A stretch of DNA of 46,135 nt from Aquificota bacterium (lineage in GTDB: Bacteria; Aquificota; Aquificia; Aquificales; QOAS01): NCBI GenBank assembly GCA_013153315.1, contig JAADES010000008.1, positions 1-46,135 on the forward strand, given 5' to 3'. The notes beneath the pieces were generated by a model. The model had not been told where the DNA came from. It ran no database searches and saw only the letters and a list, made by a program, of their open reading frames with translations. Positions 33,456 through 40,881 of the stretch are shown here, one piece after another (position 1 is the first letter of the stretch; each line of letters starts with the position of its first letter). The position numbers were made by a program, and so were the translations under genes.

Positions 33456-33956
33456 ATGTTTAACGGCGACGGTAGGCTGCTTGAGGCATACACCCTTTTA
33501 AAAAAGTTTGAAAAAGCTTTGGAATTAAATTTGGGAGTTCTGGAAGAACTTCAATGTCTTATAGAAGATAATCTCGAAGAATTGGTAGAACATCTGGATT
33601 TAGCGGTGGAAGAAGAACGGCTATTTCTCCAAAAACTAAAAGGGAATCTAAACACAATACTTGTTCAGTTGGGAATTCTAAAAGACGGCGTCGAGGATTT
33701 CTGGGAAGATGTGGAATTTACCATCCTTTACTTGGTAACCCGAAAGGAATACCACCCTCGGGTCGAACAAATATTTAATTCCCCCTTCTGGAACGACTAC
33801 CAACATAAGTTGGATACCCTTAAAGATTTCATCCACCTACATTGGAAAATATTTGAAGATGACCTTACAAGGTTCCGTTTGGACAGAAAATACCCCTACG
33901 ATGTTTATTTAAACTTTTTAGAAAAAATTAGCGAGTTTAACCGAAAGCTTAGATAA
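33456..33956 (+). CDS. Hypothetical all-helical protein
   Basis: 166 residues, not recognised. Predicted fully helical, acidic, with a leucine-rich heptad-like stretch (LELNLGVLEELQCLIEDNLEELVEHLDLAVEEERLFL, residues about 22-58, here split by one Cys) and an aromatic-rich C-terminal half. No signal peptide or membrane helix. It lies between murG and infC on the same strand. No Shine-Dalgarno is seen. FlgN- or chaperone-like folds have similar composition, but nothing confirms it. Confidence 0.6.
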   Translation: MFNGDGRLLEAYTLLKKFEKALELNLGVLEELQCLIEDNLEELVEHLDLAVEEERLFLQKLKGNLNTILVQLGILKDGVEDFWEDVEFTILYLVTRKEYHPRVEQIFNSPFWNDYQHKLDTLKDFIHLHWKIFEDDLTRFRLDRKYPYDVYLNFLEKISEFNRKLR

Positions 33957-33987
33957 TTATTAACCAAAATAAATAGGAGGATTAAAG

Positions 33988-34518
33988 CTGAGCGCCATGG
34001 AAAAAAGATATAGGGTAAACAGACAAATTAGAGCGAGAGAAGTTAGGGTTATTGATGAAAACGGTCAAAACTTGGGTATTATGCCCATTAGGGAGGCCCT
34101 GGCGCTGGCCGAAGAAAAAGGCTTAGACCTTATAGAGATAGCCCCCAACGCCAAACCCCCCGTATGCAAAATCGGAGACTACGGAAAGTTCAAATACGAA
34201 ATGAAGAAAAAGGCCAAAGAGGCCAAAAAGAAACAGAAAACAATGGAAGTCAAAGAACTCAAAATGAGGGTTAGCATCGAAGAACACGATTATCAAGTAA
34301 AGTTAAAACAGTTAAAGGAATTCCTCGAAGAGGGCAATAAAGTAAAGTTGAGACTAATTTTTAGGGGTAGGGAAAATATCCGTCCCGAATTGGGGGAAAA
34401 ATTGGCCCAACGCTTTGCCGAAGATGTTAAAGACCTCGGGCAGTTGGAGAAAAAACCCTCCAAAGAAGGGAGATTTATGATAGTGGTATTTACCCCCAAA
34501 AAGAAACCCAAAGGTTAA
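33988..34518 (+). CDS. infC: Translation initiation factor IF-3, probable CTG start
   Basis: Binds the 30S subunit, prevents premature joining of 50S and checks start codons. The N-terminal domain has VNRQIRAREVRVIDENGQNLG and MPIREALALAEEKGLDLIEIAP; the C-terminal domain has KLKQLKEFLEEGNKVKLRLIFRGRE. The ATG at 33997 is 16 bases after AGGAGG, while a CTG at 33988 in the same frame is 7 bases after it. Rare starts are the rule for infC because IF-3 represses its own non-canonical start, so CTG is preferred. rpmI follows after 38 bases. Confidence 0.92.
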   Translation: MSAMEKRYRVNRQIRAREVRVIDENGQNLGIMPIREALALAEEKGLDLIEIAPNAKPPVCKIGDYGKFKYEMKKKAKEAKKKQKTMEVKELKMRVSIEEHDYQVKLKQLKEFLEEGNKVKLRLIFRGRENIRPELGEKLAQRFAEDVKDLGQLEKKPSKEGRFMIVVFTPKKKPKG

Positions 34519-34556
34519 AAGAAATAACTTATAATGGAAGGATTCGGAGGTTAAAA

Positions 34557-34775
34557 ATGCCGAGAGTAGGTGGAAAAGTAAAAACCAACAGAAGTTTGGC
34601 TAAAAGAATAAAACTAACTAAAAAAGGAAAAATTAAAAGGTGGAAAGGTGGCTACTCCCACTATGCCACAAGAAAAGAGCAGAAAAACAAAAGACAGGCG
34701 AGAAAGCCCATAATTATGGACAAAGACCACCCCAGATATAAAAAACTAATAAAAATGATAGAACCTTCCCTTTAA
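34557..34775 (+). CDS. rpmI: 50S ribosomal protein L35
   Basis: 72 residues, basic, with the L35 pattern VKTNRSLAKRIKLTKKGKIKRWK followed by SHYATRKEQKNKRQARKP and a C-terminal KLIKMIEP. GGAGG precedes the ATG. In most bacteria rplT (L20) follows, but here the next gene is an unrelated one on the opposite strand, so the infC-rpmI-rplT operon is split. Confidence 0.94.
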   Translation: MPRVGGKVKTNRSLAKRIKLTKKGKIKRWKGGYSHYATRKEQKNKRQARKPIIMDKDHPRYKKLIKMIEPSL

Positions 34776-34781
34776 AGGTTT

Positions 34782-35198
34782 TCATTTTTTCAACCCTTCC
34801 TTATATTGGGAAACAGCCTTGCAACTAACCGTATAGGTAACACCGTCGGGATTCCTTTTAACGTCGCACTTAATAACAAAACCCTTAAAGTGGTAGGTGA
34901 AATTTAACTTGGATTTAACTTCCCCGGTGTCTTTGTCTATGGTGATAACATCTTTTTCCTTTCCTACGTAGAAAATCATTTGGGCACGGTGTTTCGCTAT
35001 CTTTAACACCGTATTGGAAGCAAATTCCAAGCCGGCGGTCAAATCCTGTGTCACCTGCCGAAGAGCCTTTTCTTGTTCGGATACGGGAGCATTTTTTACC
35101 CCCCAAAGGAAAATGGCTAAAAAGAGCAACCAAAAGGCAGCCAATAGCTTGTATTTGTCTTTTTCTCCCTCGAAAGGTTTAAATTTATACCATTCCAT
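34782..35198 (-). CDS. Hypothetical membrane-anchored protein
   Basis: 138 residues, not recognised. One N-terminal membrane helix (about 18-34, LLAAFWLLFLAIFLWGV) after a short charged segment, then a soluble extracytoplasmic part with two cysteines near the end (IKCDVKRN, VSCKAV) that could form a disulfide, fitting the VKOR system. The later part is beta-rich. It is convergent with rpmI and divergent from cimA. Confidence 0.65.
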   Translation of the reverse strand: MEWYKFKPFEGEKDKYKLLAAFWLLFLAIFLWGVKNAPVSEQEKALRQVTQDLTAGLEFASNTVLKIAKHRAQMIFYVGKEKDVITIDKDTGEVKSKLNFTYHFKGFVIKCDVKRNPDGVTYTVSCKAVSQYKEGLKK

Positions 35199-35273
35199 AA
35201 TAAGGAAAACGATAGCTTATTTTTCCAATCCCTAGGAAGGTTTTAATATCTAATCTCAAACAAAATAAAGTTT

Positions 35274-36878
35274 ATGGCTTGCGAAAAAGTAGGAAACTTT
35301 AAAAAAGTTTACATATACGATACCACCCTTCGCGATGGGGCTCAAACCGAAGGGGTTAATTTTTCCCTTGAGGATAAACTCCGTATAACCCAAAAGTTGG
35401 ACGAGTTCGGAATAGACTACATAGAGGGGGGCTGGCCGGGAGCAAATCCCAAGGATACCCTTTACTTTCAAGAAATAAAAAAATTGAACTTAAAACATTC
35501 CAAAGTGGTGGCCTTCGGTTCCACCCGCCGACCCAACCTGAAGGTGGAAGAAGACCCCTTGGTTTTAAATTTGGTGAAAGCCCAAACCCCTGCTGTTACC
35601 ATTTTCGGAAAAAGCTGGGATTTACATGTAACCCAGGCGTTGAAAACCGACCTTGACGAAAACCTAAAGATGGTTGAAGAAACTTGCGCCTTTTTAAAAA
35701 AGCATGTTCCCGAAGTTATCTTCGATGCGGAGCACTTTTTTGACGGATACAAAAGGAACAAGGAATATGCCCTAAAGGTTTTGGAGGCTGCCGTTAACGG
35801 AGGGGCCGACTGGCTAATTTTGTGCGACACCAACGGCGGAGCCCTTCCCCACGAGGTATATGAAATTACCCGAGAGGTTTATGAAAAGTTTCCCACGGTA
35901 AAAATAGGCATTCACGCCCACAACGATAGTGATTGTGCGGTTGCCAATTCCCTTATGGCTGTTTTAGGAGGAGCAAGGCAGGTTCACGGAACTATTAACG
36001 GCTTAGGCGAAAGAACAGGAAACGCCAATTTATGTTCGGTCATTCCCAACCTGCAATTAAAAATGGGCTACGAGGCGGTTCCCCCCGAAAATTTGAAAAA
36101 GCTCAAGGAATTGGCCCAATTTGTCGCCGAGTTGGCCAACATGCCATTGCCTAAGAATATGCCCTACGTGGGCGACAGTGCTTTTGCCCATAAAGCGGGC
36201 GTCCATGCCTCGGCGGTTTTGAAAAATCCCCAAACCTACGAACATATAGACCCATCCTTAGTAGGAAACCGTCGGAAAATCACCGTGTCGGACATGGCAG
36301 GAAAGAGCAATCTGGTGGCAAAATTACGCGAATACGGTTTGGATATAGAACCTTCATCGGTGGAATTACGAAAGCTTATAGAAAAAATCAAAGAGTTGGA
36401 AAAGGAAGGCTATCAATTTGAAGCTGCCGACGCCTCTTTGGAGCTTTTAATAAAAAGACATTTCGGATTGGTGCCCAACTTCTTTAATTTCGACGCCTAC
36501 CGCATTCTAATTGCTAAAAGAAAAGGGGATACTTCCCCCGTTTCGGAAGCCACCGTCAGGGTTTCTATGGATAATTTTGAAGAACATACCGCAGCCCTAG
36601 GCAACGGGCCCGTAAACGCCTTAGACCGCGCCCTAAGAAAAGCTTTAAAAGAACTTTATCCCTCCGTTCAGGATATAAAACTTATCGACTACAAGGTTAG
36701 AATTGTTAACGAAACTGCAGGAACAGCCGCCAAAGTGAGGGTTCTTATCGAATTCTCCGACGGAAAAAGAAAATGGTCTACCGTAGGAGTTCACGAAAAC
36801 ATTATTGAGGCCTCTTGGCGGGCTTTGGTTGACGGTATTGTTTACAAACTTCTTAAGGACAGGGAAGAAGAATTTTAA
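35274..36878 (+). CDS. cimA: (R)-citramalate synthase
   Basis: Condenses pyruvate and acetyl-CoA to citramalate, the threonine-independent start of isoleucine synthesis. 534 residues. The HMGL-like barrel has YDTTLRDGAQTEGVNFS and metal His in IGIHAHNDSDCAVANS, with GTINGLGERTGNANL. The long C-terminal regulatory domain (from about 390) is typical of the CimA class, not LeuA. Isoleucine feedback is known for the family. Product could pass to LeuC at 960. Confidence 0.93.
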   Translation: MACEKVGNFKKVYIYDTTLRDGAQTEGVNFSLEDKLRITQKLDEFGIDYIEGGWPGANPKDTLYFQEIKKLNLKHSKVVAFGSTRRPNLKVEEDPLVLNLVKAQTPAVTIFGKSWDLHVTQALKTDLDENLKMVEETCAFLKKHVPEVIFDAEHFFDGYKRNKEYALKVLEAAVNGGADWLILCDTNGGALPHEVYEITREVYEKFPTVKIGIHAHNDSDCAVANSLMAVLGGARQVHGTINGLGERTGNANLCSVIPNLQLKMGYEAVPPENLKKLKELAQFVAELANMPLPKNMPYVGDSAFAHKAGVHASAVLKNPQTYEHIDPSLVGNRRKITVSDMAGKSNLVAKLREYGLDIEPSSVELRKLIEKIKELEKEGYQFEAADASLELLIKRHFGLVPNFFNFDAYRILIAKRKGDTSPVSEATVRVSMDNFEEHTAALGNGPVNALDRALRKALKELYPSVQDIKLIDYKVRIVNETAGTAAKVRVLIEFSDGKRKWSTVGVHENIIEASWRALVDGIVYKLLKDREEEF

Positions 36879-37040
36879 ATTAAAAACTTTTAATGGTCGG
36901 ATATAACCTTTTTCTTTAAATTCCTTTCATTGTTGGAAAAACATTTTCAACCTTCATCTGTTAGGTATTAGTAGGTGCTAAAAAAACCTCTTGCATAAAA
37001 TACTCTATTTCAAACATCAACTTTAGCGGGAGGTAGAAAA

Positions 37041-37283
37041 ATGGCAGATATCGAACAAAGGGTTAGGGAAATAATAGCCGACCAGTTGGGGGAAAGCATT
37101 GAAAATATTACCCCCGAAAAGTCCTTTGTTGAAGACCTCGGTGCCGACTCCTTGGATGTAGTTGAACTAATTATGGCCCTCGAGGAGGAATTTGGAATTG
37201 AAATCCCCGACGAGGATGCCGAAAAAATAAGAACCGTAGGAGACGCTATTAACTACATCAAACAAAAATTGGAACAAGGTTAA
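37041..37283 (+). CDS. acpP: Acyl carrier protein
   Basis: 80 residues with the phosphopantetheine serine in [23 protein letters not shown]. Carries growing acyl chains in fatty acid synthesis. Highly acidic, as usual. GGGAGG precedes the ATG. No other fab genes adjoin it. The 160 bases upstream hold TAAAAT at 36996 as a possible -10 without a clear -35. Confidence 0.96.
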   Translation: MADIEQRVREIIADQLGESIENITPEKSFVEDLGADSLDVVELIMALEEEFGIEIPDEDAEKIRTVGDAINYIKQKLEQG

Positions 37284-37305
37284 TTATTTCCTTTCCTTTC
37301 TCTGT

Positions 37306-37713
37306 TTAAAAATTTTTGTAAATGACAATTACCGGATAAAAATTTTCACAATCCTGTTTAAAACCTACCGTTCCTATATGCTCACCGTCGGGGGTATAGA
37401 AAGAGTAATATCTAAAGGGTTCTTCTGTTCCCATTGCGTCGGAAACCATTCTTTTCCAAGCTTCGTGAACTTCGTCCGTATAGTAGTCTTCAATATCCTT
37501 TTCAAGTTCAAAGGTAAAAGTTTTTTTTCCGTCGAAGGATAGGTTTATATTTTTTCCCTCGGCTTGGAAATCTTGTGCTGAGGAAAACCTTTGAAAGGAG
37601 TTGATTAAATTTTCCAAAACCTCCGAAGGGGTTTCTTCACTTAAAACCAAACGGTGTTGAATTCCGAATTTTTCCTCAAGGGGGTAAACTTTTACCTCTT
37701 TAATCCTAACCAT
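37306..37713 (-). CDS. Hypothetical protein
   Basis: 135 residues from the ATG at 37713; a TTG 9 bases upstream is also in frame. Not recognised. Acidic and soluble, with mixed strands and helices, ending in RYYSFYTPDGEHIGTVGFKQDCENFYPVIVIYKNF. No membrane helix or metal motif. Same strand as dapB downstream side, 21 bases after the dapB stop, so it is likely the last gene of a PilZ-dapB run. Confidence 0.62.
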   Translation of the reverse strand: MVRIKEVKVYPLEEKFGIQHRLVLSEETPSEVLENLINSFQRFSSAQDFQAEGKNINLSFDGKKTFTFELEKDIEDYYTDEVHEAWKRMVSDAMGTEEPFRYYSFYTPDGEHIGTVGFKQDCENFYPVIVIYKNF

Positions 37714-37743
37714 AGAGAACAAAATAAGGGAAAAGAAAAGGAT

Positions 37744-38553
37744 TTATAAACCCAAAACATCGAACATATTGTAAAGTCTACCGGGCCTTTTATCCGCTAT
37801 CCATTTAGCGGCGGTTACCGCCCCCTTAGCGAAAATATCCCGAGAGGTTGCCCTGTGGGTTAGCTCCAAACGCTCTCCAAAACCGAAAAAGTAAACGGTG
37901 TGTTCCCCAACCACATCGCCACCGCGGAGGGTCATTATTCCTAAGTCGTCTTTAGCCCGTTCATAGTGGCCTTTTCTTCCGTAAACGGCTATCTCTTCAA
38001 GGGGTTTACCCAATTCTTGGGCTATAATTTCGGCCAAACGCATTGCGGTTCCCGAAGGAGCATCCTTTTTAAAGCGGTGGTGGATTTCCATTATCTCGAT
38101 GTCGAAATCTTTGTCCTTTAATACCTTGGTTGCTATCTGAACAAGTCTAAAGAGCAGATTAACGCCCAAGCTCATGTTGGGCGAAAATAGTAGAGGGGTT
38201 TTTAAAGCCAATTCTTCCAACTCTTTCAGCTGTTCTTTGCTAAAGCCCGTTGTTCCTATAACTACCGCTTTGCCCAAATCGGCGGCAATGTTTGCGTGCT
38301 CTATTGCAGCCTCGGGAGAGTTAGCAAACTCTATTAAAACGTCGGCTTTGGAAATTATTTCCTCCGCATTGGAACTTAAAGGTATTCCATTAAAGCGGTT
38401 GTCGCCTAAGGCTTTGCCCAAATCTTTTTCTCGGGCGTTTTTAGGGCTTTCCAATGCCCCGACTATTTCAACTTCGGGGTCGGCGTGGGCTATATTTAGT
38501 ATTCTCCGACCCATACGTCCCAAAGCTCCTGAAACGGCTACTTTTACCGACAT
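37744..38553 (-). CDS. dapB: 4-hydroxy-tetrahydrodipicolinate reductase
   Basis: NAD(P)H-dependent step of lysine and meso-diaminopimelate synthesis. 269 residues with the nucleotide loop VSGALGRMGRRI, ATTGFS-type segment VIGTTGFSKEQ, catalytic EIHHRFKKDAPSGTAM and the tail GRLYNMFDVLGL. A TAAAAT box lies 8 bases before the ATG with no Shine-Dalgarno, suggesting a leaderless transcript separate from the upstream PilZ gene. Confidence 0.95.
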   Translation of the reverse strand: MSVKVAVSGALGRMGRRILNIAHADPEVEIVGALESPKNAREKDLGKALGDNRFNGIPLSSNAEEIISKADVLIEFANSPEAAIEHANIAADLGKAVVIGTTGFSKEQLKELEELALKTPLLFSPNMSLGVNLLFRLVQIATKVLKDKDFDIEIMEIHHRFKKDAPSGTAMRLAEIIAQELGKPLEEIAVYGRKGHYERAKDDLGIMTLRGGDVVGEHTVYFFGFGERLELTHRATSRDIFAKGAVTAAKWIADKRPGRLYNMFDVLGL

Positions 38554-38561
38554 GCGGGAGT

Positions 38562-38567
38562 ATTTTA
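38562..38567 (-). promoter_or_regulatory. -10 box of dapB
   Basis: TAAAAT on the minus strand, ending 8 bases before the ATG and just after the PilZ stop. Start of transcription would fall at the start codon. Confidence 0.4.
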
Positions 38568-38571
38568 TTGG

Positions 38572-39231
38572 TTATTTTTTTATTCCCAACTTTCGCAAAA
38601 TGCCCGAACCTATTTTTTCGCCGATAGTTTTTATATCGTAGCCTTTTTTCTTAGCTTTAAGCATATCTAAAATTTGTTTGAGCATTATAGGTATACCGTC
38701 CTGACCCTTTATGAAGGCAAAAGATGCTTCCCAAGTTTCGGGGTTAAAGCTGAGCATTCTTGCCTTTAGTTTGTAGGTTTTCCCATTGGGAAGAATAAAT
38801 TCCAATTTATCCAACTGCTCCATATCTATAAATCTCGAACCCCTAATGGAGGGGAAAAATATTCTGCAACCTCCGCGGGATATATCCACCAAAACCCCTT
38901 TTAGGTTTCTTAAAAATACGTTTATTCCCAATTCTTGGACTTTAAATCGCGGATATTTTCTTTGCTCTAAGTGGGTATCTTTGACAAAAAAAATAACCTT
39001 TTGGGTTTCGGGGTCTATTTTTAGGGCTAACCCATCAATGGTTATTATTGCACTCCCCAAGGTGAAGTATAAAGTGTAGGGTTCCATTGGAACCGACGGG
39101 GTTTCCCCTTCAATAATTTGCACCTTCATGTAGTCGGGAAGAATTTTTATTGGCTTGTAAAGGAAATTTATGTAAGGTTCATCCTTTTTAAGTCCGACAA
39201 AAATAGTTTCCAACTCGTGGTTATAATCCAA
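38572..39231 (-). CDS. PilZ-domain c-di-GMP-binding protein, YcgR-like
   Basis: 219 residues. An N-terminal YcgR-type domain (about 1-88) is followed by PilZ with R91-x3-R95 in QRKYPRF and DISRGGCRI, the two c-di-GMP contact motifs. The C-terminal helix region (MLKQILDMLKAKKKG) is extra. Such proteins act as c-di-GMP brakes on flagella or regulate surface glycans. No cyclase is in the window. Next gene dapB starts 18 bases later. Confidence 0.85.
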   Translation of the reverse strand: MDYNHELETIFVGLKKDEPYINFLYKPIKILPDYMKVQIIEGETPSVPMEPYTLYFTLGSAIITIDGLALKIDPETQKVIFFVKDTHLEQRKYPRFKVQELGINVFLRNLKGVLVDISRGGCRIFFPSIRGSRFIDMEQLDKLEFILPNGKTYKLKARMLSFNPETWEASFAFIKGQDGIPIMLKQILDMLKAKKKGYDIKTIGEKIGSGILRKLGIKK

Positions 39232-39289
39232 AGCAAACCCTCCTTAGGTAGTTCTAAAGTTTAAATTGTAATTATTTGCTATTAAAGGA

Positions 39290-39326
39290 AGAAAATAAAA
39301 AGAAAAACCTTTGAAAGGAAGGTTTT
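39290..39326 (-). terminator. Intrinsic terminator of the universal stress gene
   Basis: On the minus strand, right after the TGA: AAAAACCTT, a 7-base loop, AAGGTTTTT, then TCTTTTTATTTT. A good rho-independent terminator. Its core 25 bases recur exactly at 22881-22905. Confidence 0.75.
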
Positions 39327-40178
39327 TCATTTAACAAAGACAACGGGGCCTTTGGCGTTGTGCATTACATAATAGGCAACGCTACCCAAAATTATTTCCT
39401 TAATGGGTTTTGTTCCAAAAGCACCCATAACAAGGAGGTCTATATTTCCGTGCTCCTGATATTCGACCAATTTTTCTTCCGCAAACCCTTTAAGGAGGGT
39501 AAAGGTAAAATCCTTTCCGAGGGGTTCCAAGATTTGTTCCGCCTCCTGTTTTATTTTGTCTACCACCTCTTGGGGAAAATGGTCGTTGGGTTCGACAAAA
39601 ATAACTTCCAATTTGGCCTTGTAGGCGTCGGCCAGCAGGGCACCGACTTTTACGGCTTTTTTGGAGACTTCAGAGCCATCAAAGGCTATTCCTATGTTCT
39701 TTATCGGTTTGTATTTTTCCCTGGAAATAAAAACGGGGCAGGGGGCATTTCTAACCACCCTTTCGGCGGTCGAACCTATTAAAATCCCTCCGGGGAAATC
39801 GCTCCTTTTGTGTCCGAGAAAGATTATGTCTTCGGGGTCGGCTTCGTTGGCTATTTCTACATAGGGAAGACCTTCCACCTGAACAAGGGAAACCCTTACC
39901 CCTTTTTCTCTTCCCATTTGGGCAAATTCTTGAAAAAGAACATCGGCCTTCTTTTCCAAAGCCTCTTTTACTTTCTGCGAAATACCTACATAGAAGGTAA
40001 ATCCCAAAATTCCCGCAAGGTCTTCCAAAATAGCTTCGTCCAAAAGACGTTTATCTATAACAAAGATACCTACCACGGGAATGTCCAAATTTTTCCCTAA
40101 ATCGAAGGCATATTGGGCCGCCGCAAAAGAGGAAGGACTTCCATCAAAACCCACTATTGCCCTTTTAAAAGTTTCCAT
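39327..40178 (-). CDS. Tandem universal stress protein (UspA family)
   Basis: 283 residues with two Usp domains. Domain 1 (1-150) has VGFDGSPSSFAAA and the ATP-type loop GHKRSDFPGGILIGSTAERVVRNAPCPVF. Domain 2 (160-283) has IAFDGSEVSKKAV and MGAFGTKPIKEIILGSVAYYVMHNAKGPVVFVK, where the G-x9-G-S/T motif is also kept. Role in stress survival is inferred from the family. Confidence 0.9.
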   Translation of the reverse strand: METFKRAIVGFDGSPSSFAAAQYAFDLGKNLDIPVVGIFVIDKRLLDEAILEDLAGILGFTFYVGISQKVKEALEKKADVLFQEFAQMGREKGVRVSLVQVEGLPYVEIANEADPEDIIFLGHKRSDFPGGILIGSTAERVVRNAPCPVFISREKYKPIKNIGIAFDGSEVSKKAVKVGALLADAYKAKLEVIFVEPNDHFPQEVVDKIKQEAEQILEPLGKDFTFTLLKGFAEEKLVEYQEHGNIDLLVMGAFGTKPIKEIILGSVAYYVMHNAKGPVVFVK

Positions 40179-40212
40179 AGGAAAACATTGTCGGGAATAA
40201 AAGGTTTTAAAC

Positions 40213-40303
40213 CAAACAAAGTTTGTTTTTTATTTAACCCCCTTAAGGGGTTTCTGAATAAGTGCTTTGGAAGCTTTCGCTTGCTTTTTAAAAAGCAACT
40301 TTT
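40213..40303 (+). promoter_or_regulatory. Leader with three hairpins, two terminator-like
   Basis: CAAAC-AAA-GTTTG then TTTTTT (40213-40231), the palindrome CCCCTTAAGGGG (40239-40250), and TTGCTTTTTAAAAAGCAA then CTTTTT (40281-40303). All precede the plus-strand coiled-coil gene, and no plus gene lies upstream. It could be an attenuator or a small RNA. Confidence 0.45.
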
Positions 40304-40341
40304 TAATTTTCTTTAGCAAGGAATTATAAAGGAGGAGAGGA

Positions 40342-40872
40342 ATGAAGGAACTATTGGAAAAAATTTTTGAAAGTGTGGATAAAGAAGCCAAACACCTCCA
40401 CGCGGTGGATAAAAGGCTAAGGCATTTGGTGGCCGAATACGACCGTCTGCTATCGGAAAAAGAGCAAATAGAAAAAAGGCTAACCGAAATAGAAAAGGAA
40501 GTTTTGGAAGTTTCCCGCCAAATAAAGGAGTTGGAACACGAATATAACGAACTAAGACACAAGCTAAGAAAAAATAAACAGCTCCTTCAGCATGCCGACA
40601 GCCCCCGCGAATACGAAAGGTTAATGGAAACCCGCAAAAAACTCTTGGAAAAAATGAACGAAGTAACCGAAAAACTGCAGGAGTTAAGAAAAAAATACGA
40701 CGACCTAAAATTCGAGGAATACGAACTTTCCGACAAATTGGCGGAGTTGGAAAAAGAACTCTCCCGTATTAGGAGGGAAATAGAGGAACACCTAAGGGAA
40801 CTAAAACACTACGCCGAAGAGGTTGTTAGAAGAATTAACCAATTTGCGGAAAAATTTAATCTAAAACTTTAA
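40342..40872 (+). CDS. Long coiled-coil protein
   Basis: 176 residues, almost one continuous coiled coil (about 15-165) with Glu/Lys/Leu heptads; no membrane helix or signal peptide. It resembles the helical arm of C4-type zinc-ribbon proteins (CdsZ/YbgI-like) near CC junctions, but it has no cysteine and no zinc ribbon. AGGAGGAGAGG provides a strong ribosome site. Convergent with gltB by 9 bases. Function unknown. Confidence 0.7.
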   Translation: MKELLEKIFESVDKEAKHLHAVDKRLRHLVAEYDRLLSEKEQIEKRLTEIEKEVLEVSRQIKELEHEYNELRHKLRKNKQLLQHADSPREYERLMETRKKLLEKMNEVTEKLQELRKKYDDLKFEEYELSDKLAELEKELSRIRREIEEHLRELKHYAEEVVRRINQFAEKFNLKL

Positions 40873-40881
40873 AGAAAAAAA

